32,289 nucleotides of DNA from Nemertoderma westbladi (Eukaryota > Xenacoelomorpha > Nemertodermatida > Nemertodermatidae). The stretch covers positions 1-32,289 of the forward strand of contig JAUCBJ010009111.1 in NCBI GenBank assembly GCA_032718475.1. Reading direction: 5' to 3'. The position numbers and the translations under genes are program-made. Of the stretch, positions 1 to 9,247 are shown piece after piece (within the stretch, counting starts at the first letter, position 1; each line of letters starts with the position of its first letter). The notes under the pieces are model-generated. The model made no database searches. It worked only from the letters and a program-made list of their open reading frames with translations, and had not been told where the DNA came from.

Positions 1-1
1 A

Positions 2-517
2 CCATCAGAGACTGATGAGTATATAACAGTAGATAATATATCAGACAATTCAAATGAAACTGAAATGGATCCTACTTACTCATACAGCATAAAGGAAAAG
101 AAAGGTGAATCCCTACAAGGAAGTCAGGTACCAACAAACATAAGAAAAGACTCTGTAATAATCACAAACCCATCAGTGAAATGTCCCTCTACTCTAGAAC
201 AAGTCCTCAAAAACAATGAGACCTGGCAAGAACCAAAAAGATCTGCCAAACCAACCTTCAAATCAAAGATCCAGATGCAGCACAACATTAAGACTGAAAA
301 CAAATATAGTGAACTAGATAATGATACCAAAATTACCATACTTCCACAACAACTGACTGATTTCTTGGTGAATCTAAATAATGTTTCCATAGAAACTGTC
401 AATCTAAGAAAATCACAAGGTAGTAGCAAGAATGAACACAACAACTTTAAGCAACATCAAACGAGATACAAACAAGAAACCCAACGAAGCACCCCTTCCA
501 ACAAACGGAAGCAGTAG
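2..517 (+). CDS. Partial Lys/Asn/Ser-rich reading frame, unrecognised
   Basis: The frame is open from the left edge to a TAG at 517, so its start lies outside the window; the first internal ATG is at 65. The encoded stretch (about 171 residues) is hydrophilic and rich in Lys, Asn, Ser, Thr and Gln. I see no zinc knuckle, catalytic motif, signal peptide or membrane segment. It overlaps the next frame (about 408-908, +1 relative) by roughly 110 nt. The two have similar composition, so they may be one coding region split by a frameshift mutation or by programmed frameshifting. It could be the tail of a host gene or of a transposon ORF. No function is assigned. Confidence 0.35.
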   Translation, partial: PSETDEYITVDNISDNSNETEMDPTYSYSIKEKKGESLQGSQVPTNIRKDSVIITNPSVKCPSTLEQVLKNNETWQEPKRSAKPTFKSKIQMQHNIKTENKYSELDNDTKITILPQQLTDFLVNLNNVSIETVNLRKSQGSSKNEHNNFKQHQTRYKQETQRSTPSNKRKQ

Positions 518-908
518 AAGCAGCACAGATATGAAGCGGAATAATAAAGGGTTTGATCTACACTACAAAACCTCTAGGGATTCATACTGGCACAATAACA
601 ATCAAGCCAACTATAATGGTAATCAATATAAATCTATCCTGCAAGATAATAATAGGCATACGGAGTATGTGAGGAACTCTTGGAGACATGCCCCAGAATC
701 ATCTCGACACCAAAGTCAAACATACCAGCAGTATCAGAAGAACAGAGTGAGTAGACATGATTATCCACATCAACACTTCCCAAACCCTCATCTAAGAGAC
801 CAATCTGAACATACCTCGTACCCCAGTAATGACCAATGTGACATAACCTATGACAACAGGTATTACAACCGATCCAACAGAAGTCATATGGCTAGGAATC
901 GTTTTTAA
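432..908 (+). CDS. Asn/Gln/His/Tyr/Arg-rich reading frame, unrecognised
   Basis: 158 codons from the ATG at 432 to a TAA at 906-908; the frame is open from about 408. The product is low complexity, rich in Asn, Gln, His, Ser, Tyr and Arg, basic, and ends Met-Ala-Arg-Asn-Arg-Phe. I see no Cys/His zinc knuckle and no enzyme motif. Such composition is typical of disordered RNA-binding tails and of some retrotransposon ORF termini. It starts inside the end of the preceding frame, +1 shifted, which suggests the two are pieces of one coding sequence. AATAAA occurs about 225 bp downstream, near 1135, and could serve as a polyadenylation signal. Confidence 0.35.
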   Translation: MNTTTLSNIKRDTNKKPNEAPLPTNGSSRSSTDMKRNNKGFDLHYKTSRDSYWHNNNQANYNGNQYKSILQDNNRHTEYVRNSWRHAPESSRHQSQTYQQYQKNRVSRHDYPHQHFPNPHLRDQSEHTSYPSNDQCDITYDNRYYNRSNRSHMARNRF

Positions 909-1689
909 GCTGGTTCCGAGTATCACAACTGGAGACCTAAATTTCTAAAATGCTGGAAATACGAGTAATATTTTGCAGAGAAGTGAAATCAGTCTTACTC
1001 AGTTTTTAAGACTTGCATTTTAATTTTCACTTTTTTTACTCAAAATAGATAGATAGACAATTTGTTGTCAAAGAATAGTTAAGGAATGTCTCGCAAAGTT
1101 TATTCATGGGATTTTTCAGTGAATCTAATTTCGCAATAAAAAAATGTCAAATTAATAGTGCTAAAACCCAGCATCACTCTGTAGAACCAATATATTATAA
1201 AAAATGTAATATACTATATTAACACTGACACATTGACTTACCTATACATAGTTGCAACACTACAGTGTATACATGAGACATTGTTTCATAATGTTACATA
1301 TCGAATAACACTATTACTGCTATATCTAGCACATACTCACAACAATCAATACCCTACATCTAAACATTAATTATCATTCCATCTTATATTCAAACGTAAT
1401 TAACCTGTCAATATTGTACTGATAATGTATGTAGAACAAGTAAATTATTATTATTAGTTAGATGTATTTCGTATTAATTAATATGCATTTTATGCTATCG
1501 AAATCATTAGAATAATTGGATCTCGTTGGTAACATATGCTATAGTATAGAATTCAATGAACAATAATTTATAATTGATACTACCACAAGCTATTTGTAAA
1601 CATCTGCGACCAGTTATGATGAATAAATCGATATTGAATAATTATTACTTGGCATTCAACAGCTATAACTCGGATATTTATCGCCTTTT
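909..1689. other. AT-rich noncoding stretch
   Basis: Strongly AT-rich with no convincing ORF, RNA gene or long repeat. The first 250 bp may be the 3' flank or UTR of the preceding reading frames (AATAAA near 1135). Confidence 0.5.
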
Positions 1690-1780
1690 TCTCTCGAGGT
1701 TGGGTGGAAGAGTGGGTGACGAGTTGTGAGGAGTTATAACAGTCCCGAGTTCGAACCCGGTTGAATATTTTGTTATCTGA
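1690..1780 (+). repeat. tRNA-derived SINE-like element head
   Basis: A box A-like TGGAAGAGTGGG (1705-1716) is followed 42 nt later by a good box B, GAGTTCGAACCC (1747-1758). Together they form a split RNA polymerase III promoter as in tRNA genes. The intervening sequence does not fold into a proper anticodon arm and no matching acceptor stem is visible, so this is a tRNA-derived repeat (Ser/Leu-like spacing), not a working tRNA. Tandem repeats follow immediately. Confidence 0.5.
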
Positions 1781-2060
1781 AAAATTGCGAAATTAAATTT
1801 AGTTACTGGTGAAAAATAGTAGAAGTTACCTGTAGACTCCTCTAGCGTCTGTAAAATAAAGGTTGGTAAATATGAAAATACTGGTTGCTGAAAAATAGCG
1901 ATTTGAAAAATAGTAGACGTTACCTGTAGACACTCGTAGCACCTGTAAAATAAAGGTTGGTAAATATGAAAATACTGGTTGCTGAAAAATTGCGATTTGA
2001 AAAATAGTAGAAGTTACCTGATGCTAAGTGTAGACACTCGAACACCTGTAAAATAAAGGC
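1777..2060. repeat. Tandem repeat, unit about 93-110 bp, three copies
   Basis: Three successive units begin with CTGAAAAAT (near 1777, 1888 and 1981). They share the phrases GAAAAATAGTAGAAGTTACCTG, in parts, and CTGTAAAATAAAGG. The last two units are 93 bp apart. The array directly follows the tRNA-like box B and may be the body of the same SINE family. Confidence 0.6.
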
Positions 2061-2262
2061 TTATGATTGGATGCAGTACTAGAGTTGGGTGACTAATAAC
2101 GCCTCTAGCGGAATAAGCGGGAACTTGAGAAGTTACCATGGTTACGGATGAAATGCTGACATCTGATTGGTTGAAATAATAACGACCACCACAAAAGGTT
2201 GAAATGGTGGCTTCTGATTGGCTGCAGTACCAGAAATGGATGGTAATGATGGGCTACGGGTG
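2057..2262. repeat. Degenerate repeats with recurring GATTGG boxes
   Basis: The phrase (T/A)TGATTGG followed by (A/T/C)TG(C/A) recurs near 2061, 2162 and 2214 in otherwise diverged sequence. No ORF is present. The stretch abuts the point where the BEL/Pao Gag frame stops and does not look like BEL sequence. Confidence 0.3.
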
Positions 2263-2266
2263 ACCA

Positions 2267-4948
2267 TTATCCAGTGTCATAGCATTGTATACTACTTCCC
2301 TTACAGAGTTCCTCTATTACTGACCTGGCCATGCTAACGGTACCTCCGTATATCGAAGTTAAATGATCGTACGCTAGTTCGAAAGCGTCCGGTACACCAA
2401 CGAAAGTCTCCGCCAAACGTTTAGGTTCTCCTGACAACGTTTGGAGCAGGTAATTGAACTTCTCCCGTGATGTAAAGGCGCACACGGCGATCTGGGATTC
2501 GATATAGTCTACGAAGGTATGCCAGTGTTTTGAGCTACCGGAGAACTTCGGTGGTTGTTGTACCGGCAATCCTTGTCTGGCTGCGAATTTTGCTATCTCC
2601 TCAGCAACGTTCAGAGTTTCGCGTCCTTGGTTGGTAACCTGGTTGATGTTCTCCCTTCTTGGCGCTTTTCTCTGATACGATGTGGGGTTTGAAGGTACCG
2701 GTCTTTGTGGTCCCTTCGGGTGTCTATTGTGTTCGAATTCGGAATTTCTCGAACTGTCGGTTTGAACTTCCTCCAGACGCTCCTCGATCTGAGCCAACTT
2801 ATTGACAACTGGTCGCAGAATGTCGGCGAACTGTTGTGTACTAATTGCGTTCGTTGGTTGTAACGCCTTCTGTGTTGGTGTATTCTGTGGAGGATTGTCT
2901 GCAAAGGAGTTGTCTGAACGCTCGCGTTTATATTCATCGGCCGCCCCTGTTCTAAATACCTCGCGTTTCGGGTAATCCGACTCGCTCGAAGTACTACTGT
3001 CACCTGGATACGGTGGTCGACGTGCTCGCGTTCGTTGCGTCGTACGAATCCTAACATTCTGTTTTGGAACATCGTCTACTGGTTTCCGTTGTTCGGTAGG
3101 CTCACAAGTCTTCCTCGAAGTCGTAGATTGCGATGTAAACTGAACCGGTGGTCGGACGACCGCGTTTGAATCCAAAGGCCTTGTAGGCCGAAATGTCATT
3201 GGGTATTCGTAGTGCGTAACGGGTTTAGGTGTCAAAGGTGGACTCACCTGTTTTGTCGTCAGTAGTGCAGGTCCGACTAATAAACTACTACGATCTGTAA
3301 TCGGTGGGTTACTTACCTTGACTTTCGGAATAGGCGATGATGTTGCTCTTGGCGGTGTAAACTTGTCCGGAATAACAAACCTGTGTTCCGTCACACCATG
3401 GATAGGAGAGATATCGATGCTACCAGCAATCGAAACAGGTTCTTTAGTCGTAACCGGTGCAAACATATGAGTTACCTGTGGGAATCGTTGACACACGTCT
3501 TTTACTAATTGTCGTTCCCGTCCGGGTGCTCCTATCGAACCTTCCTTTAGTCGTTCCTGGATTTGGCGGTGCCTTACCTCTAGCTGGTCCAAGTCATGTC
3601 TGTCACGAGATCTCATCGATCGATCACGGGCTAGAAGATCCAGATTTTCCTTGGTTTCGGCTAATTCTCTCGCCCTTTTCTCAAGTTCGAAACGAAGTTT
3701 AACTTCCTTTTCTCGTTGTTCCGTTTGTTGTTGTTGCGCCTCGAACTCTGCTTGTCGTATCGCTTGTTGGGCTTTTATTTGCCGTGTCTTCATCTCGACT
3801 CTGGCTTCCGAAACTAACCTTTTTCTTTCTAACTCTGCCGCTTCCGTTTGTCGCTCTAACTCGGCCGCTGCCGCTGCCGCTGCCGTTTGTCGCTCTAATT
3901 CGGCCGCTGCCGTTCGTTGCGCTAACTCGGCCGCTGCCGCTTGTTGGGCAATGTCCAACTCTAACCTTTCCATTTCGGCCGCTTCAAGTTCGGCTTGTTC
4001 CTGCAGATGAGAGATTCTCGCTACATTCGCAACACGTATTTTCTCTTCCTCTACTGCTGTTTGTATCATTAGAAGTTGAGCTTGTTCTTCCATCTCGTGT
4101 TGCTGTCTGTAGAACTGTTGCTGTTGTCGAGCAACTTCTGACGTGACCATACTTCCCTCGCAGATTTCGCTACGAATACTTACCAATGATTGATTCAATA
4201 TTTCCGGTGCCGATTCGATTTGTGCGAATGGAGTTTCCCTCGTGTATTCCGGCACGGTTTCCAAATCTCCGACGTCCTCGCCACACACGCGTAAGTGATC
4301 TGTCAGGTGTTTCAATTGTCCATCCAGTCGGTACAGTTCCTGTTCTTCCTCGGGCTGTAATAATTCGTCTGAAACTGACTCACCTAACAACTGGTCCGCT
4401 TGTTCCTGTTGTATCTGTCTAATCGTCGATTTAAACTGAATCAGTTTCTCTCTAGTGATCATTAGTTTCTCGAGGATTCTAAGTTGAGTATCCATGTCCT
4501 GTCTCTGTCTAGCTAGATCTTGTAGGCCAACTAGATTATCTACGGACTTATATACTTTACTCTGTACTCTAACCTGGAGGGTGTAGAACTCGAATCGAGA
4601 CATCGGAGCGGTCAACCCGTCTAATATGCGTTGGCCTTCTCCAATGCTCCTGGTTATATGCGCCATGTATCCACCGACGCTTCTAACCACACTTTCTGTG
4701 CTTCCTGCTGAACTTACCATTTCCGTTTCCCTATATCTAGGTTGCGGAACAGTTAGAAAGTCCTCGGTCCTGCCGTCGCCTCGTACTACGGCATCCGGTA
4801 CTCCCGTTGGATGTACTGGTGACGCACACGGTGTAGGTTCGGTAGGCTCGCGAGTCTTCCCCTGTTGTTCTTCCGCTGCTGACTTATCTCCGTCACACGA
4901 GTCATAGTCGGTTTGTGTATTCTTCGTATAGTCTTGTTTGTCACTCAT
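2267..4948 (-). CDS. BEL/Pao-type retrotransposon Gag (5' part of a Gag-Pol frame, truncated)
   Basis: 893 codons from the ATG at 4948 to a TAA at 2267. Residues 1-100 are hydrophilic. Residues about 110-470 are helical and charged, with Gln/Glu-rich coiled coil and a repeated Glu-Leu-Glu-Arg-Gln-Thr-Ala-Ala motif near 330-371. Residues about 480-780 are Pro/Ser/Thr-rich. From about 797 the pattern Pro-Pro-Lys-Phe-Ser-Gly, Trp-(x)2-Phe, Glu-Lys-Phe-Asn-Tyr-Leu and Leu-(x)2-Ile-Tyr-Gly matches the DUF1759-like Gag segment of BEL/Pao elements. In that family Gag structures the virus-like particle and is fused to protease, reverse transcriptase, RNase H and integrase. Here the frame ends about 95 residues into DUF1759 and the sequence beyond 2266 is not BEL-like, so pol is absent. 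The element is a 3'-truncated copy, although its Gag frame is free of stops, which suggests a fairly recent insertion. Confidence 0.85.
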   Translation of the reverse strand: MSDKQDYTKNTQTDYDSCDGDKSAAEEQQGKTREPTEPTPCASPVHPTGVPDAVVRGDGRTEDFLTVPQPRYRETEMVSSAGSTESVVRSVGGYMAHITRSIGEGQRILDGLTAPMSRFEFYTLQVRVQSKVYKSVDNLVGLQDLARQRQDMDTQLRILEKLMITREKLIQFKSTIRQIQQEQADQLLGESVSDELLQPEEEQELYRLDGQLKHLTDHLRVCGEDVGDLETVPEYTRETPFAQIESAPEILNQSLVSIRSEICEGSMVTSEVARQQQQFYRQQHEMEEQAQLLMIQTAVEEEKIRVANVARISHLQEQAELEAAEMERLELDIAQQAAAAELAQRTAAAELERQTAAAAAAAELERQTEAAELERKRLVSEARVEMKTRQIKAQQAIRQAEFEAQQQQTEQREKEVKLRFELEKRARELAETKENLDLLARDRSMRSRDRHDLDQLEVRHRQIQERLKEGSIGAPGRERQLVKDVCQRFPQVTHMFAPVTTKEPVSIAGSIDISPIHGVTEHRFVIPDKFTPPRATSSPIPKVKVSNPPITDRSSLLVGPALLTTKQVSPPLTPKPVTHYEYPMTFRPTRPLDSNAVVRPPVQFTSQSTTSRKTCEPTEQRKPVDDVPKQNVRIRTTQRTRARRPPYPGDSSTSSESDYPKREVFRTGAADEYKRERSDNSFADNPPQNTPTQKALQPTNAISTQQFADILRPVVNKLAQIEERLEEVQTDSSRNSEFEHNRHPKGPQRPVPSNPTSYQRKAPRRENINQVTNQGRETLNVAEEIAKFAARQGLPVQQPPKFSGSSKHWHTFVDYIESQIAVCAFTSREKFNYLLQTLSGEPKRLAETFVGVPDAFELAYDHLTSIYGGTVSMARSVIEELCKGSSIQCYDTG

Positions 4949-5032
4949 TTCGGTAGTTGTAAGTCAAGTAAAGTGAGTGTCAAAGTATCGAGTTTACCGT
5001 ATTTATCTAAACGGTACTAATTACAGTCTTAT

Positions 5033-5152
5033 AAAATTAGCCTACCGGCCGATTTTATAGCAGATGGATAAAATTAGCCTAAACGGCCAATTTTACAGCA
5101 AATAAATGTCACGGAATAAGTATATAATAAAATTAGCCTAGCGGCCAATTTT
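5033..5152 (-). repeat. Three tandem hairpin motifs in the retrotransposon leader
   Basis: An imperfect palindrome of the form AAAATTAGCC-N4/5-GGCCNATTTT occurs at 5033-5056, 5070-5094 and 5129-5152. Each can form a stem of about 10 bp with a 4-5-nt loop. They lie 85-205 nt upstream of the Gag start codon and so would be in the element's 5' leader RNA, possibly as packaging, translation or regulatory structures (inference). Confidence 0.6.
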
Positions 5153-5440
5153 ATAACAAATAAATCGGATAACGATATGCGTTATCAAAAGGTAAATTAA
5201 ATACAATAATACGGACTAATTCAGCAATGAACAAAGAAATCATACGGAATGCATAAATACTTGAGACAGTGGAACCCACAATAATTTTAACTAATACGGT
5301 AATGCCTAACTTATTTATGCAACTTTTCGAACTCACCCACTCCAATAATTCTCCAGAAAAACAGATTCCCAGATACAAACCGAACGTGAACCTTTCCGTT
5401 TTTAACGTTGCGGACGAAACGCGATTTTCCCAACCAAAGT
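5153..5440 (-). other. Probable BEL/Pao untranslated leader with candidate primer-binding site
   Basis: No ORF of note. On the minus strand the sequence CTCAACA (ending at 5441) is followed by ACTTTGGTTGGG. This has the layout of an LTR end (..CA) followed closely by a tRNA primer-binding site (TGG..). The assignment is tentative because no tRNA 3' end was matched. Confidence 0.3.
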
Positions 5441-6115
5441 TGTTGAGTTATCTATCTCCCAAACTTGCTAAACACGGTCTTGCTCCCGTTACAGCCTAGA
5501 AATGAGTTCTGAATCCTGAAAAAACAAAAGAGTTAGGTTTTACTTTACGAAAATTTTGTACCGGTACAATATGGTATTTAAACCCTTTTAAACACTGGTA
5601 TTCAATTCCAAAAATATTACACGCGGTTCAAATCAAATTTTATTTCAAAATATTAGCACTTAGCTAATCAAATACAAATTTTACCTCAAAATACAAATTT
5701 TTCAAAAAACTTTAGTCCTACCGAACCGTAGTTCAGTAAAACATATTCCTACTATTGGAAGAGATACGCCTATTCCTACTATGCGAAAAGACGGTAACAA
5801 TACCTGCAATATCCTACTGTAAAGTTTGTAAATCAAATCATAAATCCGACCTTCTCACCAAAACAGTAAACTCTAAGTAAGCGAATATATTGCAGTATTG
5901 ATCTCTTATAACCGGTGAGGCAGAAAACAGTCTACGAGCAGACAAACTTCGATAAAACAAATCCCGCGCAGCGAATCCTAAAATCAGGCTGACTCACTGA
6001 CGGACCAAGGGGCTCGTATACTTTGCCGCGGTGTGATTTATATGGTTGGGCGAAGAGACGCTAGCTAGGTACAGAGGCAGATATTTGGAGATGTCTAACT
6101 AGCGGGCAAAGCACA
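5441..6115 (-). mobile_element. Candidate 5' LTR of the BEL/Pao element
   Basis: Read on the minus strand, this 675-bp interval starts TGTGCTTTGC and ends CTCAACA, giving TGT..ACA-type ends. It contains a TATA box (TATAAAT, 6036-6042), an initiator-like TCAGTG 42 nt downstream, and AATAAA (near 5637-5643). That order fits U3-R-U5. The second LTR is missing because the element is truncated, so the boundaries cannot be confirmed by comparison or by target-site duplication. Confidence 0.35.
6036..6042 (-). promoter_or_regulatory. TATA box, likely LTR promoter
   Basis: TATAAAT on the minus strand, with GC-rich flanks and an initiator-like TCAGTGAGTC around 5991-6000. It points toward the Gag frame about 1.1 kb downstream. 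Confidence 0.4.
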
Positions 6116-7090
6116 GTAAGGACGAAAGTTAATTTTATATATTTTGAGGTGTAAATAATTTCTAACGCGCGTGTGTTAATTCTGAACGGTCAAACAGTTT
6201 TGCTCCTTCACATATATAATTACTGGGTATGGTGTGCATTTTACGAATATTCTAATTTTATAACTTGTAGGTCCAATACTCACGAATGATAAGGTTCCTT
6301 CCCCTCTTGCGTATTTCCAGGACTCGAATTCAGGCATAAGGTTAATACTACGCCCAGAATTCGGCAATTTTAGGTACCAGGTCCCTGATACTAAGAAGAG
6401 ATGTGTTAGTTTACTACTGTAGGCGTACGGGTACTAATAGCTATCCTGGCTCCTATCTAGAATTTTAGTCACCCAGGTAGTCCGGGTAACTTCCTATTAG
6501 GGCGTTGGCGGGGACACGGTAGATGTTAGTATATCCCTGATAGCCTCAATTTATTTTGCGCCTAGCGTAAACTGCCCTACCGCCTGAACGGTACAATCCC
6601 AATTCAGGTGAAAACACAGCAACCCCCTAGCCTACAAGTTCTGATGTAATGGACACTGTCGTACTGCAAATAGTCGCACACACACCTGTACTTAGCAAGA
6701 GTTAAGCGTACAGTTTGCTGCACCCTAACCAATGTGTATGCCTTGTACCGGTATGCCTACGTCCTATCTGCGTACTAGTATCTGCTCTCTCTCCCCCCCG
6801 TAGGAATATGAAGGTCTACTGTGGGTTTTTCCTGAATCAAGACAGTACAGTCCCTATGATGTAATTTTGGGCTTACAGCGTGTCACTACGTCTACCTTTT
6901 GATCTTTTGGTCTTACACTTAGGTAGCAAGGATCGAACGCTGTCTAACCTTTCAGGCGATGGGCGAATAACTCTAAATGGTATTGCGGGTTGTCTCTCGT
7001 CTACATTCCCGTGATGTTCCCGTTCATTGCTGCGGCCCGATCTCTAGCCGGCCATCCTGTCCCTGAGTTTGTTCACCGTAATGAAACCAT
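6116..7090. other. Noncoding stretch, no recognised feature
   Basis: About 1 kb of mixed composition, with richer GC patches than the flanks. There is no supported ORF, RNA gene or internal repeat apart from short ACCGGT-type palindromes and a short CT/C run near 6785. It may contain older retroelement sequence. Confidence 0.4.
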
Positions 7091-7094
7091 AGTA

Positions 7095-7317
7095 AAACAG
7101 ATAGAAAAGGGCTGAGATGTGACTAGTATTTCTGACTTTTATTACAAAAGATATAATAACTATTATACAATAAACAATGTAATCTGAAATAAGACAGAAA
7201 GTGAATGATGGATAGATTGATATAATTAGTGAACTAATGAACGAAATCGCACCTTTATATACCAAATTTGTGCTGCAATCAATCGAGAAAATTCTCGATT
7301 GTTCTATGGGTTCTAAC
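7095..7317 (-). mobile_element. Candidate compact solo LTR or retroelement promoter
   Basis: On the minus strand the interval begins TGTTAGAACCC. It then carries a palindrome with 9-bp arms (AATCGAGAA/TTCTCGATT, 7281-7300), a strong TATA box (TATATAAAGG, 7252-7261) and AATAAA (7138-7143) about 115 bp further on. This is the usual order of a short Ty3-like LTR. The 3' boundary and target duplication could not be fixed, and a 91-codon open frame across it has no recognisable product. Confidence 0.3.
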
Positions 7318-7457
7318 AAGGTTTTAAAGATAGCTATTGGTCCAGCTAATATATAACTTACACAACATTGGTTACAATCAAATAACTACGGTCTCATTGG
7401 TACAGACAAATGCAATTAATTTGTAGCGGTTAATTTAAATGAGTTGAAATTCTGCAC

Positions 7458-7550
7458 AAAAAATAATTCGCACTTATTAGGATTCGAACTCGATACCTAC
7501 TACACATATAATTTCCAACGCTCTACCGACTGAGCTACTGAACCACTTGA
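7458..7550 (-). repeat. Degenerate tRNA-like sequence / tRNA-derived element
   Basis: On the minus strand a box A, TAGCTCAGTCGG (7526-7537), and a box B, GAGTTCGAATCC (7480-7491), are correctly spaced, and a T6 Pol III terminator follows at 7458-7463. The D arm (GCTC..GAGC) pairs, but the anticodon stem, T stem and acceptor stem do not, so a functional tRNA is unlikely. Confidence 0.5.
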
Positions 7551-7670
7551 CCGATGGGTGCACAATAGATAGAACTATTACTAATGAGAACTCAAAGCAA
7601 TCTTTACAAATTTAATTCGAATAAAATAAAATTTTGAAAATCCACGGCATTTAGGGAATATAATTCTATA

Positions 7671-7930
7671 GACAGCAGAGGAAATAGTTTAAGACTTACG
7701 GGTAACATTTTTACAGTATTTGTAATTAACTTTGTAACTAAAGTTATGATAATTTTCTGATAGAGAATGGTTTTAAGGCCTAAAACTCCTCCTATTTATA
7801 CACTTTTGACAAAGGCAATTATTACTTATGCAATGAATAAAGTCTCATAAAGGCAATCAAAGGCGGCAAGTATTAAGACCTTTATAGAACAATTATTAGT
7901 AACTACCCTAGTATAGATACCATTGTGTGT
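7671..7930 (-). pseudogene. Decapitated duplicate of the FReD gene promoter and first 12 codons
   Basis: This segment matches 22925-23183 almost base for base. It retains the TATA box (TATAAATA, 7794-7801), the 5' UTR and the ATG (7706-7708). Homology stops abruptly after 38 coding bases, inside codon 13 of the signal peptide, and unrelated sequence follows. Read through, the frame runs about 20 more unrelated codons to a stop, with no splice donor in place. It marks the left edge of the duplicated unit and of a lost FReD gene copy. The promoter itself looks intact and could still fire. Confidence 0.8.
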
Positions 7931-7961
7931 TAGTTATCACTTTAAATTACATTCTTATACA

Positions 7962-8795
7962 GAAAGACTGCTGCCGCCTGGCTACCAGTTGCAGTTACAG
8001 ACAATTACCAGTTAAAGGCAGACTGCTGGCGCCTGGCTACCAGTTACAGGCAGACTGCTGTCGCCTGGCTACCAAATACAGACAAACTGCTGGCGCCTGG
8101 CTACCAGATACAGACAGACTGCTGGCGCCTGGCTACCAGTTACAGACAGACTGTGGCCGTCAGGATACCAGTTACAGGCAGACTCTGCTAGCGTCTGGCT
8201 ACCAGATACAGACAAACTGCTGGCACCTGGCTACCAGTTACAGACAGACTGCGGGCGTCTGGATACCAGTTACAGTCAGACTGCTAGCGCCTGGCTACCA
8301 GTTACAGACAGACTGTGGCCGTCAGGATACCAGTTACAGGCAGATTCTGCTAGCGTCTGGCTACCAGTTACAGGCAGACTGCTGGCGCCTGGCTATGTCT
8401 ACCAGTTACAGACAGACGGACTGCGGGTATCTGAATACCAGATACAGGCAGACTGCTAGCGCCTGCCTACCAGATACAGTGATACAGACAGACTGCTGGC
8501 GCCTGGCTACCAGTTACAGACAGACTGTGGCCGTCAGGATACCAGTTACAGGCAGATTCTGCTAGCGTCTGGCTACCAGTTACAGGCAGACTGCTGGCGC
8601 CTGGCTATGTCTACCAGTTACAGACAGACGGACTGCGGGTATCTGAATACCAGATACAGGCAGACTGCTAGCGCCTGCCTACCAGATACAGTGATACAGA
8701 CAGACTGCTGGCGCCTGGCTACCAGTTACAGACAGAATGCGGGCGTCTCGATACCAGTTACAGGCAGACTGCTAGCGCTTGGCTACCACTTACAT
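7962..8795. repeat. 32-bp minisatellite, left copy
   Basis: About 25 units of roughly 32 bp, typified by GCCTGGCTACCAGTTACAG followed by (A/G)CAGACTGCTGGC, with variants (GTCTGGATACC, GTCAGGATACC). Because 32 is not a multiple of three, the open frames across it cycle through translations of one unit; they are repeat-derived and not treated as genes. The array runs directly into the LINE fragment. Confidence 0.85.
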
Positions 8796-8869
8796 ACAGG
8801 TACTGTACGTTGCAGCGCAGTGGTTACATTGCGTTTCGGCAACTATGTATCACGTTTGGCAAGAGTCGT

Positions 8870-9247
8870 AATTCGGAAATAAAGTTACGTTTCGGTAAAA
8901 CAGCAGAGCACATTACACCAGTGTTGCGTGATCTTCATTGGCTGCCTATTCTGCGCCGTATTGATAATAAATTTGCACTTTTGACATATACAGTAAGTGT
9001 GCCTTAATACAGTAATATGGGTCAGGCCTATCTTACTGATCTCTTGCATCCACACTATCAACCACGCCCACTGCGCTCCAATGACCAGGGTCTCCCCATC
9101 ACCCCACGATTTAACCTAGAGAGCTACTGTAATCGATATTTCGCTGTAGCTGCGCCCAATATTTGGAATTCTCTTCCACTCGGAGTCCGCCTTACGCCCA
9201 CTGTTGCGAGTTCTAAGTTTACATGTACTGTACAAAATTCAATATAA
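8870..9247 (+). pseudogene. Non-LTR retrotransposon ORF2 C-terminus (LINE 3' fragment), left copy
   Basis: The translation contains the C-terminal signature of CR1/L2/jockey-like reverse-transcriptase ORFs. One part is Glu-His-Ile-Thr-Pro-Val-Leu-Arg-Asp-Leu-His-Trp-Leu-Pro-Ile. After an in-frame TAA (9005-9007) come Ala-Tyr-Leu-Thr-Asp-Leu-Leu, Arg-Pro-Leu-Arg-Ser-Asn-Asp-Gln and Val-Ala-Ala-Pro-Asn-Ile-Trp-Asn-Ser-Leu-Pro. The last 76 codons (9017-9247) end at a natural TAA. Catalytic RT and endonuclease regions are absent, so this is a dead, 5'-truncated copy. The minisatellite lies immediately 5' of it. Confidence 0.8.

Noticed and set aside
2611-4907. Several frames of 78-153 codons on both strands inside the Gag region
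   Set aside because: Shadows of the 893-codon Gag frame, especially of its Ala/Glu/Gln-rich repeat.
5269-5499. 76-codon plus frame in the retrotransposon leader
   Set aside because: Antisense to the element's transcription, short, and without recognisable features.
7458-7550. Functional tRNA gene
   Set aside because: Box A, box B and a T run are present, but the anticodon, T and acceptor stems do not pair.
7927-8882. Open frames of 212 and 91 codons, and 210-215-codon frames at 24438-25147
   Set aside because: They are translations of a 32-bp minisatellite that happens to lack stops; frames rotate with each unit and no protein feature is present.
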